A DNA stretch of 64,000 nucleotides from an uncultured bacterium (lineage in GTDB: Bacteria; Bacteroidota; Bacteroidia; Bacteroidales; Rikenellaceae): assembly GCA_905214725.1 (NCBI GenBank), contig CAJMNH010000007.1:1-64000 (forward strand), in the 5' to 3' direction. A program made the position numbers and the translations under genes. Positions 42,384-51,093 of the stretch are shown in pieces. Below the pieces are notes generated by a model. It ran no database searches. It was not told the origin of the DNA and saw only the letters and a list, made by a program, of their open reading frames with translations. Each line of letters begins with the position of its first letter. Within the stretch, counting starts at the first letter, position 1.

Positions 42384-43409
42384 TTATTTTATCGTGATTA
42401 CTTCATCTTCCCAGTCTCCGACATTGATGCCGCCCTCTTTTAACGGAAGGTGCAGATCGACGGCGACGGAGATATCCGCGTCGCTGGTCGGCGAAGGCGA
42501 GTTCACCTGATCCGTAACATCGAAGAGATGGGGCTGATCGGATACCTCTCCGGTCACATAGACGACATCCATATTAAGCGAATACTGGGCGGTCTGCGGC
42601 ACCTTCCCGAAACTGAGGAAGCTCTTCGTGACCGTACCGTGTTTCTGGTCTCCGTCGTCCCACCGGCGGCTGTTCAGTTTAAAGACGTGCGTGGCCGGAG
42701 CCTGTTCCGTCCGCCCCGATCCCATATAGACCTTCTTGGCAAAGCCGCGCATCGCGCCCTGAATCACCTGCGCCGAACAAAGATTCTCCGCCCAAGCCGT
42801 CACCTTGACCGTATAGGTCAACGGACGCATCACTACATGGGTAAGAGCGTTCTCCATAGCGTCCGCGGGCAGAGGCGCACGGGAAATGCTGCGGGTACGG
42901 GTAATCATCTCATTGGTTACGACGAAATCATCGAGGCTCCATGAGGCGAGACGAAGCGGTTCCACAATCAGCTCTTCGCCGGGCTGAGGCGTATAGAACT
43001 CATAATTCAGCGGGTCGTCGCTCTTCTTGCAGGCGGCGAAGTTTGCATAGTCGTCGACGTCGGTAAAATACACGGCATCCTCCCAGTAGATGTCGTGAAC
43101 CGACTCGTTGAACACGACGACCGAGTATTCGCCGACGGGGACATCGATCTTTCCTTCGATGACATTGGTTTCGAGATACCGGTCGAAAGCCGGCGCGCCG
43201 TTCTTCGGGAAGAAACGCACGGAGACACGGTGGACGTAACCGTTGCCGTCGGGATCCGTGACGGGAATATTCGATCCGCTCCAATCGATCTTAACGGGAA
43301 TCAGCGCGGTTTCCGCAAACTCATTCTCCAAAGGACGCCGCTCGCAGGCCGTGAACGGTTGCGATGCAATGCCGATCAGCAACACGCCTATCTTTATCAT
43401 TTTCCTCAT
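42384..43409 (-). CDS. DUF5119 fimbrial-operon lipoprotein
   Basis: The 341-residue protein has a lipobox-like IASQPFTACERR (Cys22). Beta-rich domains of the fimbrial anchor/Mfa2-like kind follow: TALIPVKIDWSG, GEYSVVVFNES, PLTYTVKVTAWAENL. DUF5119 proteins are regularly found between a DUF3575 protein and fimbrillins, and a pilus anchor or assembly-limiting role is likely. The ATG overlaps the DUF3575 stop by four bases and is preceded by a real Shine-Dalgarno (AAAGGAGG), unusual in this window. Confidence 0.85.
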   Translation of the reverse strand: MRKMIKIGVLLIGIASQPFTACERRPLENEFAETALIPVKIDWSGSNIPVTDPDGNGYVHRVSVRFFPKNGAPAFDRYLETNVIEGKIDVPVGEYSVVVFNESVHDIYWEDAVYFTDVDDYANFAACKKSDDPLNYEFYTPQPGEELIVEPLRLASWSLDDFVVTNEMITRTRSISRAPLPADAMENALTHVVMRPLTYTVKVTAWAENLCSAQVIQGAMRGFAKKVYMGSGRTEQAPATHVFKLNSRRWDDGDQKHGTVTKSFLSFGKVPQTAQYSLNMDVVYVTGEVSDQPHLFDVTDQVNSPSPTSDADISVAVDLHLPLKEGGINVGDWEDEVITIK

Positions 43410-45046
43410 TTCGAACCTCCTTTCTTCCGGTAGCCGTTATTGATCATCCACACCAGAGATACTTTGGCTCTTGTCGGGCCAATCCATCGGTAATTGCCGT
43501 TGTTCTGACGGATCAGGTGCCATTCGCCGTCCGCGCCGAATTTCGGCACATACTCGCGGTATTTCGTTCCGAGGTATCCGATGCCCAGCGAATATTCCAT
43601 CCGCCAATTTCCGTTTCGGCTGATCGTATGGGCGTAACCGCCGCTCAATCCGACGTGGAAAAATTCGCCCTGATAGCCTTTGTCCTTCCATTCGAGGTCG
43701 TAATAGCCTCCGCCGCCGTACAGACCCATAAACCAACCCGTGAGTTGTTTGCGATCCGTCCGATCCCCGAACCAATACCGGACCTCGAGAGTCCCGTATA
43801 ACGTTTCGACGGCAATCTGTTTCTTTTCCCACAACCACCACGGGAAGACATATTCGCCGGCGATCGACCATCGTTTTCCGATCGGAATTTCGATCTCGGC
43901 ATTCAGAGCCGACGCCACGTCGAACAGCAGATTGGTTTTAATGGCGAACATGGGTTTGGGTTCCAGCTCCACCTCCTGCGGAACGAGAATCTTTTTCTCC
44001 ACAATCCGGTCTACATACAGCGTATCCACGGTATGCGTTTCGATCACTTTTTCGTTTTGCGGCTCTTTGAAATGCAGGGTTGCCGCGGCGGCGCCTCTCA
44101 ATTTCGGCAACATATACATCAGGATATAGCGATACGCCGCGCCGCCGCCGATCGATTTCAGCCGCGCGCGTTTGGCATCGTCTCCCGAAACATGATCCAG
44201 CGTATAGAGAACCTCCTCCCGATAGGGGGTATATCGATCCTCTGCCACCATTTTCCGAAGTCCCGTCCAATCTTCGCCGATCGAAAACGTATAGATCATG
44301 TCCCGTTCGAGGAACGGATATTGCCACATCAGATACGATTTCATCGCCAAGGCCCGATCCGCTGCGAGTTTTTCGTTCGCGGCGGTATTGCCTTCGGGAG
44401 AAGACCCTGCCGTCACGACGATATAGTCGAGAGAGGCAAGCACGTCCTTGTTCGTCAGGGTGCGTCGGATGATCTCGAGCGCACGGGCGTTGTCCATATA
44501 ATCTTTTTCGACGACCGAACTGTTAACCCGATAATTGATTACGACCAATCCGACGGAATCCTGCCCGGCCGAGCCATATCGCCACTCGGCCTTTCGGGTA
44601 TTGAACATGTTGTCGAACGGCCGTTGATTCCGGCTCCACGGATCGGGTACAAATTTCATCTGCGTCCGTTGGAAACCATTGCGGGCCATGGCGCTCCGAT
44701 CCGCGTGTCCGTCGTCCAGATAGGTGATGACAATCTTATCGCCGGAAAGCTCCCACGTGAAAGCGGTGCCTTCCAGACAGATCCTCAGCAACTCCTTTAT
44801 CTGGAGCCGCTGGGACGGGAAAAACACCCTTCTTTCAGGATTGAGATCGCCCCAGTTTACCACGATCGAATAGTCCGTCTGCCGCTGTATTTCGTCCAGC
44901 GCCTGTTTTATAGTCGTTTCCCGCGTGGGTATAATTACCGTCCCGCTTTGGGCGGACGCGGTAGTTACAACAGCCATAAAACAAAGACAGGACACAGCCA
45001 GACGCAATATCAGTCCGGGGTTGTTTCTTGTTTTGTTTGGAATCAT
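43406..45046 (-). CDS. STN-OmpA-like-DUF3575 outer-membrane protein
   Basis: The 546-residue protein has a signal peptide (to ~33). A secretin/TonB short N-terminal (STN) domain follows at ~38-110 (TTIKQALDEIQRQTDYSIVV, ELLRICLEGTAFTWEL, DKIVITYL). Then comes an OmpA-like peptidoglycan-binding segment at ~165-300 (VVINYRVNSSVVEKDYMDN, VTAGSSPEGNTAANEKLAADRA). A C-terminal DUF3575 beta-barrel spans ~365-546 (FAIKTNLLFDVASALNAEIEI, YGTLEVRYWFGD). STN domains usually contact FecR-type anti-sigma factors from TonB-dependent transducers. Here the domain sits on a fimbrial outer-membrane protein next to such an anti-sigma gene, so it may be the signal input of the operon. The start follows AAAACACACTCGAATT. 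Confidence 0.85.
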   Translation of the reverse strand: MIPNKTRNNPGLILRLAVSCLCFMAVVTTASAQSGTVIIPTRETTIKQALDEIQRQTDYSIVVNWGDLNPERRVFFPSQRLQIKELLRICLEGTAFTWELSGDKIVITYLDDGHADRSAMARNGFQRTQMKFVPDPWSRNQRPFDNMFNTRKAEWRYGSAGQDSVGLVVINYRVNSSVVEKDYMDNARALEIIRRTLTNKDVLASLDYIVVTAGSSPEGNTAANEKLAADRALAMKSYLMWQYPFLERDMIYTFSIGEDWTGLRKMVAEDRYTPYREEVLYTLDHVSGDDAKRARLKSIGGGAAYRYILMYMLPKLRGAAAATLHFKEPQNEKVIETHTVDTLYVDRIVEKKILVPQEVELEPKPMFAIKTNLLFDVASALNAEIEIPIGKRWSIAGEYVFPWWLWEKKQIAVETLYGTLEVRYWFGDRTDRKQLTGWFMGLYGGGGYYDLEWKDKGYQGEFFHVGLSGGYAHTISRNGNWRMEYSLGIGYLGTKYREYVPKFGADGEWHLIRQNNGNYRWIGPTRAKVSLVWMINNGYRKKGGSK

Positions 45047-45060
45047 AATTCGAGTGTGTT

Positions 45061-46119
45061 TTATTTTCTTGTTACATATACTTTATCCTCACGTCGTATA
45101 AACGCCAGCGATTTGTTGGCTTTCGTCAACATCCTCAAAGTGCGGTCAAGGGGTTCGCCTTCAAAATCGCCTGTAAATCCGCCCTTATCGAGGTCGATAC
45201 CGGCCGGCACGACGAAGGAGACTTTATAATTCGCCTCCAGCGAAGTAATGAGGTTTCCGAGGCTGGAACGCTCGAATCTCAATAAAGGCTGCACCCCGTT
45301 ATTTATCATCTCACCGGCGGAGATCAGCGAAACCGAATACGCTTTCGTTTCCCTGTTGAGATTGAACGCTTCGCCGCGGGAGAGTTCGGTCGTATCGGAA
45401 CCGGTCTCTACGCTGACGCTGCCTTGATATAAGGCGACCGTCGTCAAATCCTCATCCGCGGAATCCGTAACCCTGAAAATCGTTCCGTGAACATTGACCG
45501 TCAACTGACCGGCAGAAACCGTGAACGGCTGCCGTTCTCCGTGTGCATCCGTAGATTTGACCACATCGAAAACCGCCTCTCCGACAAGCGAGACGGTTCT
45601 GTTCCGAATAAAATCGGAGGGGTACTGAATTTCAGCGCCGGGACACAGGGTAACGGACGATCCGTCGGGCAGTTCAATTACCCGTTCGGAATCTTTGGCT
45701 GCCTCCGTTACCTCGGCAAAAATAGGTTTCTCCGTAATCGGGATATCCTCACCCCATGAATAGACAAACCGATAAATGCCAAAGAGCACAAACAACGAGG
45801 CCGCCAGCCCGAATGCAATACGTACCGATGTGCGGAACACCGAAATCCCTTTTCGCCGGACGATTCCGGTCGGTCGGGATTCCTCGAAATTCAGGAGCCG
45901 AGCCAATTCCGAAAATTTACGCTTGTCATTCTCATCTGGAACCGCATTGGGCATCAATTGCCGGAACTGGTCGATAACAGCCGCGACTTTCGCCTCCTTG
46001 CTGACATCGCTCCAATACCACGCACGGATCTCCTCTTTCGTTTGAAAATCCGTTTCAGGGTCCTGCAACAAGTCTATCAGGTCTGCGGCTCTTTTTTTAT
46101 CGTAATTCCAATTCCTCAT
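45061..46119 (-). CDS. FecR-family anti-sigma factor
   Basis: The 352-residue protein has a cytoplasmic N-terminus (1-95) with a WYWSDVSKEAKVAAVIDQ segment. One membrane helix (~98-117) precedes a periplasmic FecR domain (~140-240; RVIELPDGSSVTLCPGAEIQYP, GTIFRVT). A C-terminal DUF4974/STN-like domain follows (~280-350; SSLGNLITSLEANYKVSFVV, DRTLRMLTKANKSLAFI). It should sequester the ECF sigma factor encoded upstream and release it on a periplasmic signal. The DUF3575 gene follows by 14 bases. It lies 405 bases from the sigma gene, so it has its own promoter. Confidence 0.92.
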   Translation of the reverse strand: MRNWNYDKKRAADLIDLLQDPETDFQTKEEIRAWYWSDVSKEAKVAAVIDQFRQLMPNAVPDENDKRKFSELARLLNFEESRPTGIVRRKGISVFRTSVRIAFGLAASLFVLFGIYRFVYSWGEDIPITEKPIFAEVTEAAKDSERVIELPDGSSVTLCPGAEIQYPSDFIRNRTVSLVGEAVFDVVKSTDAHGERQPFTVSAGQLTVNVHGTIFRVTDSADEDLTTVALYQGSVSVETGSDTTELSRGEAFNLNRETKAYSVSLISAGEMINNGVQPLLRFERSSLGNLITSLEANYKVSFVVPAGIDLDKGGFTGDFEGEPLDRTLRMLTKANKSLAFIRREDKVYVTRK

Positions 46120-46432
46120 TTCAATTTTATTAATGGCTGTCGGCAGCTATCGGTTCGAAACCCAATTTTTAGTTCTTTTCATCTTTCCCTGAGAAGGATC
46201 GCATCCTCTCTTCCGCGGGAACCCGTTCGATTGTAAATTTTTTCCGTATGCTATTCGTCATCCATTTACACTTCGCAGCCCCCGTTTGCGCCGGACGGGA
46301 TGGAAATTGTCCGATCCGTCGCAGCGTTCCGCGTTCATACCGTCTCTTATAAAGTAATCACGCGAAGTCGTGAAATCTCACATAAAATAGTTGACTTTTT
46401 CACTTTAAGATAGCGTAACTATATTATTATCA

Positions 46433-46457
46433 GAGGAATAAATAAAAATTATTCCTC
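46433..46457. repeat. Nine-base-arm inverted repeat upstream of the fimbrial operon
   Basis: GAGGAATAA and TTATTCCTC are separated by seven bases (ATAAAAA). It may be an operator or a minor terminator. Confidence 0.5.
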
Positions 46458-46473
46458 CCGAATAGAGATAAGT

Positions 46474-46504
46474 AAGGCCGCCCCGGTTTAAACCGGGGGG
46501 CCTT
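46474..46504. terminator. Hairpin after the ECF sigma gene
   Basis: AAGGCC with CCCCGGTTTAAACCGGGG and GGCCTT form a stable hairpin containing a PmeI-like palindrome. It lies 20 bases past the sigma-factor stop at 46525 on the minus strand and would separate sigma from anti-sigma transcription. Confidence 0.75.
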
Positions 46505-46524
46505 GTCAATACCTATTTCACCGC

Positions 46525-47244
46525 TTATTTAAAAAGGGAACGAATTAGATTGACGATTTGATCGTCGGAAAAAGGCGCAGCGAACAAAACAAGGAAGAGA
46601 AGTACGGCATCCCGAATTTTCTTTCTTGCAATGGAGAGTTGATTATACACCGTCTCCCTTTTCAGTCCGAGCCGATGGGCGATTTCTTCCGAACTGAGGC
46701 CCTCGTCGTGAGCCATTTCAAAGATTCTCCGCTGTTGCGGCGGCATACGTTTAAGCAGAGCGTCCTTTATCATCTCCGCTTCTTTCTCCACAATTATTTC
46801 ATAGGAAGTCAAATAATCCGCATCGTCAAACACGGATCCGGCATATTTGTCACGGAGCTTCCGTGTTCTGTGGCTGTTATATGCAGCCCGTCGTGCTACC
46901 AAAAACAGGAAGGACCGGATGTTCTTATCGGGATCTATTTTCTCTTTATAATTCCAGAGCGTGATAAAAATATCCTGCGTTATATCATCGGCTTCGACTT
47001 CCGATCCGGTAAGATTAAAAACAAATTTGAAAATAGGTCTTCTCCAATGCAAATACACCTTTTTGAAACTCTCATGATCGCCTTCGCGAAGCCGTTTAAG
47101 AATATCCGAAGTGATAATGTTGTCGGGAGGAGCGAGATTCCGTACCCGTCTGATATTCTCTTCAGACAAGCCGTCCACCAAACCTTCTCTCTTTATTGTT
47201 TTTCGGCCCTTCGGGCTCTTCAATTCATTTCGGGGTGTTGTCAT
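46525..47244 (-). CDS. ECF-type sigma-70 factor
   Basis: The 239-residue protein has sigma region 2 (~50-125) with GDHESFKKVYLHWRRPIFKF, DDITQDIFITLW and RSFLFLVARRAA. Region 4 (~165-215) has RMPPQQRRIFEMAHDEGLS and EEIAHRLGLKRETVYNQLSIARKKI. A ~45-residue basic N-terminal extension and a hydrophobic C-terminal tail (LLFLVLFAAPF) are longer than usual; a start nearer 47115 would remove the extension. It probably activates the anti-sigma-fimbrial operon. Its base composition is more AT-rich than the housekeeping genes around it, which may point to acquisition with the fimbrial locus. Confidence 0.9.
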   Translation of the reverse strand: MTTPRNELKSPKGRKTIKREGLVDGLSEENIRRVRNLAPPDNIITSDILKRLREGDHESFKKVYLHWRRPIFKFVFNLTGSEVEADDITQDIFITLWNYKEKIDPDKNIRSFLFLVARRAAYNSHRTRKLRDKYAGSVFDDADYLTSYEIIVEKEAEMIKDALLKRMPPQQRRIFEMAHDEGLSSEEIAHRLGLKRETVYNQLSIARKKIRDAVLLFLVLFAAPFSDDQIVNLIRSLFK

Positions 47245-48244
47245 TCTAAACTATTAAAATCCGGCGTCTTTCCCGCTGATGCAAAATCGAGATAAAGAGT
47301 CCTCAATTACACTACCTCTTTACGCCTTTCGGTTCAACCGTTCATAAACGCCCCGCGGAGGAAAATGAAAAAAGCGCGGCGATGCAACCCAACTGCTGAA
47401 ACCGACCGGTTTCAAATGAAGGATATGCAATAAACACCACGCCATGCCATAAACAGAGCAATACGCAAACAACGATTTAACGATCCTTCATGAATATCAT
47501 AACTACAAATATACAGCTTGAAGTTGGGGCTATATAAAACAGTTATCATTCTTCAACGGGTGCAAATATAAACATTTTTTATTAAATAGCTTAAAAATTA
47601 TAAAAAATAAACTAACCGGCTTTAATTATTAAAATATGTTGCGAATGACTCATTAACCATCCTCGATAGCACTTAATATTTTCAAAAATCGGATTACAAT
47701 AATTAAACACCGAAAAATAATCGACTGAATTACAATTATTTATTTTACAAGCATCCGATTTTGAAAACAACAAAAGACGGAGACAAAATCGCATGACCGC
47801 CTGTCATCTTCCGAAAATGAAGGATAAATCTACGGATGACGGATATTCGACTTTTACAATCCGAAAATCACGTCAGAACCCTCCTCAATGCGGTTTCTGG
47901 ATTCGAAAACGGAAAGTATCGGACAAATCGCAAAAAAATTTCGGCAAAATCGCCGATAAGTCCGGTGAAACGCTCTTCTCGACCGACGCGATTTACAAAT
48001 ACTTCGAAATAAGAGTCTCCTCTTTTATTAAGTATGCGGGCTGCTCGATCGCGTAAATCATTATGCGGGCGGCCGGTGTTCGCTCTCTTGGAAGCGTTAT
48101 GCCGTTTCGACGATCCCGCCCGGTCGCGGAACGGAACGGATCGTCGGATAGTCGAAATCGGATTTGCGAAGAATCCGAAAACGGCGACCGTTCTTGGAGA
48201 AATTATTTTTTCGTATTTTAGCCACCGAAATAAAGCGCTATAAC
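47245..48244. other. 1-kb gene-free region, AT-rich in the centre
   Basis: No convincing gene, RNA or repeat was found. The central 47480-47790 is notably AT-rich. On the minus strand TATATTTG occurs twice (47506-47513 and 47563-47570), either of which could start a ~260-320-base leader for the sigma gene. Neither has a good TTTG box. The right end holds a TATTTTAG box (48214-48221) before the Nramp gene. The short open frames here have no recognisable sequence. Confidence 0.45.
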
Positions 48245-49504
48245 ATGTCATTTTGGTCTCGTCATTTCGGTCCGGATCACAAACCCCATCTGGGAGGACT
48301 GGAAATTTTCAAATACATCGGCCCCGGGCTGCTCGTCACAGTCGGATTCATCGATCCCGGTAACTGGGCGTCGAATCTGGCCGCCGGCGCGCAGTACGGC
48401 TACGCTTTGCTGTGGATGGTGACGCTTTCGACCGTCATGCTGATCGTGTTGCAGCACAACGTCGCACACTTGGGCATTGCGACGGGACTGTGCCTTTCGG
48501 AAGCAGCGTCGGTTTATCTCAAACCGAGGTATTCGCGCCTGTTGCTGGGTTCGGCCGTACTGGCTTCGATCTCCACGTCTTTGGCCGAAATTCTGGGCGG
48601 GGCCATCGCCCTGCAAATGCTGTTCGGCGTGCCGATCCGCATCGGAGCGCTGCTGGTGCTGATCTTCGTCGTCGTCATGCTCTTCACCAACAGTTACCGG
48701 CTGATCGAGAAATGGATCATCGCCTTCGTCTCGATCATCGGGCTTTCATTTATCTACGAATTGTCGCTCGTGACGATCGACTGGCCGGAAGCGGCCCGCG
48801 CTTGGGTGACGCCCGCGTTTCCATCCGGTTCGATGGTCATTATCATGAGCGTATTGGGAGCCGTCGTAATGCCTCACAACCTGTTCCTGCATTCGGAGGT
48901 AATCCAGAGCCGCCAATGGAACCTGAGCGACGATTCCGTTATTCGCAAACAGTTGCGTTACGAATATGTCGATACGATCTTCTCGATGCTGGTCGGCTGG
49001 GCGATCAACAGCGCCATGATCCTGCTGGCCGCCGCGACTTTTTTCGTAACGAAAACGCCCGTAGAGGAGCTGCAACAAGCCGATTCGCTGCTGCAACCGC
49101 TTTTGGGCGGCAGTGCGACGATCGTCTTCGCCGTCGCCCTCCTGTTTGCCGGCATCGCTTCCACAATCACCTCAGGCATGGCGGCCGGTTCGATCTTTGC
49201 CGGTATCTTTCGGGAACCCTACGACATTAAGGACAACCACTCCCGTTTCGGCGTGATGATCTCGCTGATCGCGGCTTTTCTCATCATCCTGTTGATCAGC
49301 GATCCGTTCAAAGGATTGATCTACTCGCAGATGATCCTCAGCATCCAACTGCCGTTCACGGTTTTCCTGCAAGTATATCTCACCTCCTCGGAGCGCGTGA
49401 TGGGAAAATATAAAAACGCCCGCCTTACCCAATATCTGCTTTACGGCATCGGCGGAATCGTGACCGTCCTGAATGTAATGTTGCTGATCAGTTTTTTCCG
49501 GTAA
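48245..49504 (+). CDS. Nramp-family divalent metal transporter
   Basis: The 419-residue protein has about 11 membrane segments. It carries GFIDPGNWASNLAAG (the unwound TM1 metal-binding DPGN) and VVMPHNLFLHSEVIQSR (TM6 MPHN with its metal-coordinating Met), the core features of proton-coupled manganese/iron transporters. It should import Mn2+ or Fe2+ across the inner membrane. The ATG at 48245 starts the classical core; an upstream frame to 48164 is poor. It stands alone, with no metalloregulator nearby. Confidence 0.93.
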   Translation: MSFWSRHFGPDHKPHLGGLEIFKYIGPGLLVTVGFIDPGNWASNLAAGAQYGYALLWMVTLSTVMLIVLQHNVAHLGIATGLCLSEAASVYLKPRYSRLLLGSAVLASISTSLAEILGGAIALQMLFGVPIRIGALLVLIFVVVMLFTNSYRLIEKWIIAFVSIIGLSFIYELSLVTIDWPEAARAWVTPAFPSGSMVIIMSVLGAVVMPHNLFLHSEVIQSRQWNLSDDSVIRKQLRYEYVDTIFSMLVGWAINSAMILLAAATFFVTKTPVEELQQADSLLQPLLGGSATIVFAVALLFAGIASTITSGMAAGSIFAGIFREPYDIKDNHSRFGVMISLIAAFLIILLISDPFKGLIYSQMILSIQLPFTVFLQVYLTSSERVMGKYKNARLTQYLLYGIGGIVTVLNVMLLISFFR

Positions 49505-49803
49505 ACCGGACAGATCCTAAATTCGCATCGAACGCTCAGCGCTTTACCAATCCCGCAACTTGCTTTCGGCAGGCTGTCGGAAATCTCCCAACCACCTACC
49601 GCCGGCTCCGCTTCCGCGCATCTCGATTTCAAATACCCGAAAATCTACGGTTTGAGAATCGCGCCCGAATCTGTTCCGAATGGGCCGCCGCAGATTTTCG
49701 GCGCGGGAACAATACGACGTATCAGACTAATAATAGGACATTTCGGAGGATTGTTTTTCCCGCATATTCTCCGTAACTTGAACTGTCCAAAACTCTCTTG
49801 ATT
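49505..49803. other. Intergenic region before the C10 protease
   Basis: Nothing is recognisable except a possible promoter: TTG (49751-49753), 20 bases, TAACTTGA (49774-49781), a near match to the consensus ahead of the ATG at 49804. Confidence 0.4.
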
Positions 49804-51093
49804 ATGAAGCCTATTTACCTCATTCTTGCGGCTCTGGCCGTATTCGGGATTTCATGTACTGAGAATCCCGACGTGAGCGAAGCTGTACCGGCTTCGGGTA
49901 CTACCTCCAATCGTATCTCCGTGAGCGAAGCGATTGAAAACGCCTCAAAGTTTTTCGCCGGAATTGAGGGAACCGGCACGGGAACGAGAGCCGCCGCAGG
50001 CCGCACCCCCGCAACTATTCAGGTCGTAGGCTCCGTCAGCGCCGCGACCCGTTCGGGCGTGCCGCAGGACACAATGCTATATCTGGTAAATTACGACGCC
50101 GGACAGGGATTCGCCCTGCTGGGAGCAGACCGACGGTTATCGCCCGTATACGCAATCGCGGAGGAGGGATCGCTCGATCTGAGAGATACGGTCGAGAACA
50201 AAGGCCTCGCTCTCTTTATGCGGGACGTGCAAGCCTCGATACAAGCCGAAACAAACGGAATAACACTTCCTTATAATAAAGTTCCGGGAATGGACGGTAA
50301 AATCGTATATCCCGATCCAATCTACAATGTGATCGTATGTTACAAAAAAGGGCCTCGCACAAATAAGTGGAAATGGGGACAAGACTCGCCATTCAACAAA
50401 TACTGTATGATGATTGACGGTAAAAATTGCAAAGTTGGATGTGTTGCAGTCGCTACCGCAATGCTTATGGCTTGGAACCGTGAACCGTCTGAAATCGACG
50501 GTTTCCCTTTGGATTGGGATAAAATATGCAGCGTCGAAGGAGGCTACGATTACGATTGGGATGCAATGGAACAATTGACACAATTCCTCAGTATTTTAGG
50601 CCGCCGTAAATTCTTAAATATGCAGTATGGATTAGATAACAGCACAGCGACTTCGGAAGATGTACGAAACGCGCTGGGAAGATGTCATTATTCCTCCCTT
50701 CCTGTCCAACCGTTTGACAAGGATAAGATCATCGAGTATTTCGACCACTACGGCGGCGTGGTAATTATGGACGGAGGCATATATGAGAACGGACAAAGAA
50801 CGGGCGGCCACGAATGGATTGTCGGCGGGTGTATGGACATTAATATCTGGTATTTAGAGAACGGAGGGCCGAGAGCAGGACGACATTTGTACTACCTATA
50901 TTGCAATTGGGGTTGGAAAGGGCTGTCGAACGGCTGGTACAAATGGTCGAATATGAACCCGATAGACGGCCCCGAATTAACCGAAAAGGGCGAATATCCT
51001 CCGGTGGGCGGTTATAATTTCCAAAATCTTCACATGATACTTAACGCTGTTTTCATTCCCCGAAACTACCACGATGAACCACAAGATAATTAA
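49804..51093 (+). CDS. C10-family (streptopain-like) cysteine protease, lipoprotein
   Basis: The 429-residue precursor has a lipobox in ALAVFGISC (Cys18), a propeptide to ~170 with the inhibitor-like repeats of SpeB family members (MLYLVNYDAGQGFALLGADRR), and a catalytic domain. The nucleophile is Cys213 in KVGCVAVATAM and the base is His336 in GGHEWIVGG. YCNWGWKGLSNGWYKW near residue 365 is the conserved tail. It is anchored outside the inner membrane and may process host or self proteins after autocatalytic maturation. The chosen ATG follows a TTG at 49798. It overlaps the next lipoprotein gene by 20 bases. The base composition is less GC-rich than its neighbours. Confidence 0.9.
   Translation: MKPIYLILAALAVFGISCTENPDVSEAVPASGTTSNRISVSEAIENASKFFAGIEGTGTGTRAAAGRTPATIQVVGSVSAATRSGVPQDTMLYLVNYDAGQGFALLGADRRLSPVYAIAEEGSLDLRDTVENKGLALFMRDVQASIQAETNGITLPYNKVPGMDGKIVYPDPIYNVIVCYKKGPRTNKWKWGQDSPFNKYCMMIDGKNCKVGCVAVATAMLMAWNREPSEIDGFPLDWDKICSVEGGYDYDWDAMEQLTQFLSILGRRKFLNMQYGLDNSTATSEDVRNALGRCHYSSLPVQPFDKDKIIEYFDHYGGVVIMDGGIYENGQRTGGHEWIVGGCMDINIWYLENGGPRAGRHLYYLYCNWGWKGLSNGWYKWSNMNPIDGPELTEKGEYPPVGGYNFQNLHMILNAVFIPRNYHDEPQDN

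Larger units (their letters stand above)
46120..46524. other. Regulatory gap between sigma and anti-sigma genes
   Basis: No gene was seen. The region contains a terminator for the sigma gene (46474-46504). It also has an inverted repeat GAGGAATAA...TTATTCCTC (46433-46457) and a small TCACG/CGTGA hairpin near 46360-46375. A promoter for the anti-sigma-fimbrial operon must lie here, but no TAnnTTTG box is evident. This would fit recognition by an alternative sigma factor. Confidence 0.5.

Noticed and set aside
47868..48251. Short open frames upstream of the Nramp gene (minus 127 codons, plus 87 codons at 47793)
   Set aside because: No recognisable motif, no ribosome site, and they overlap each other.
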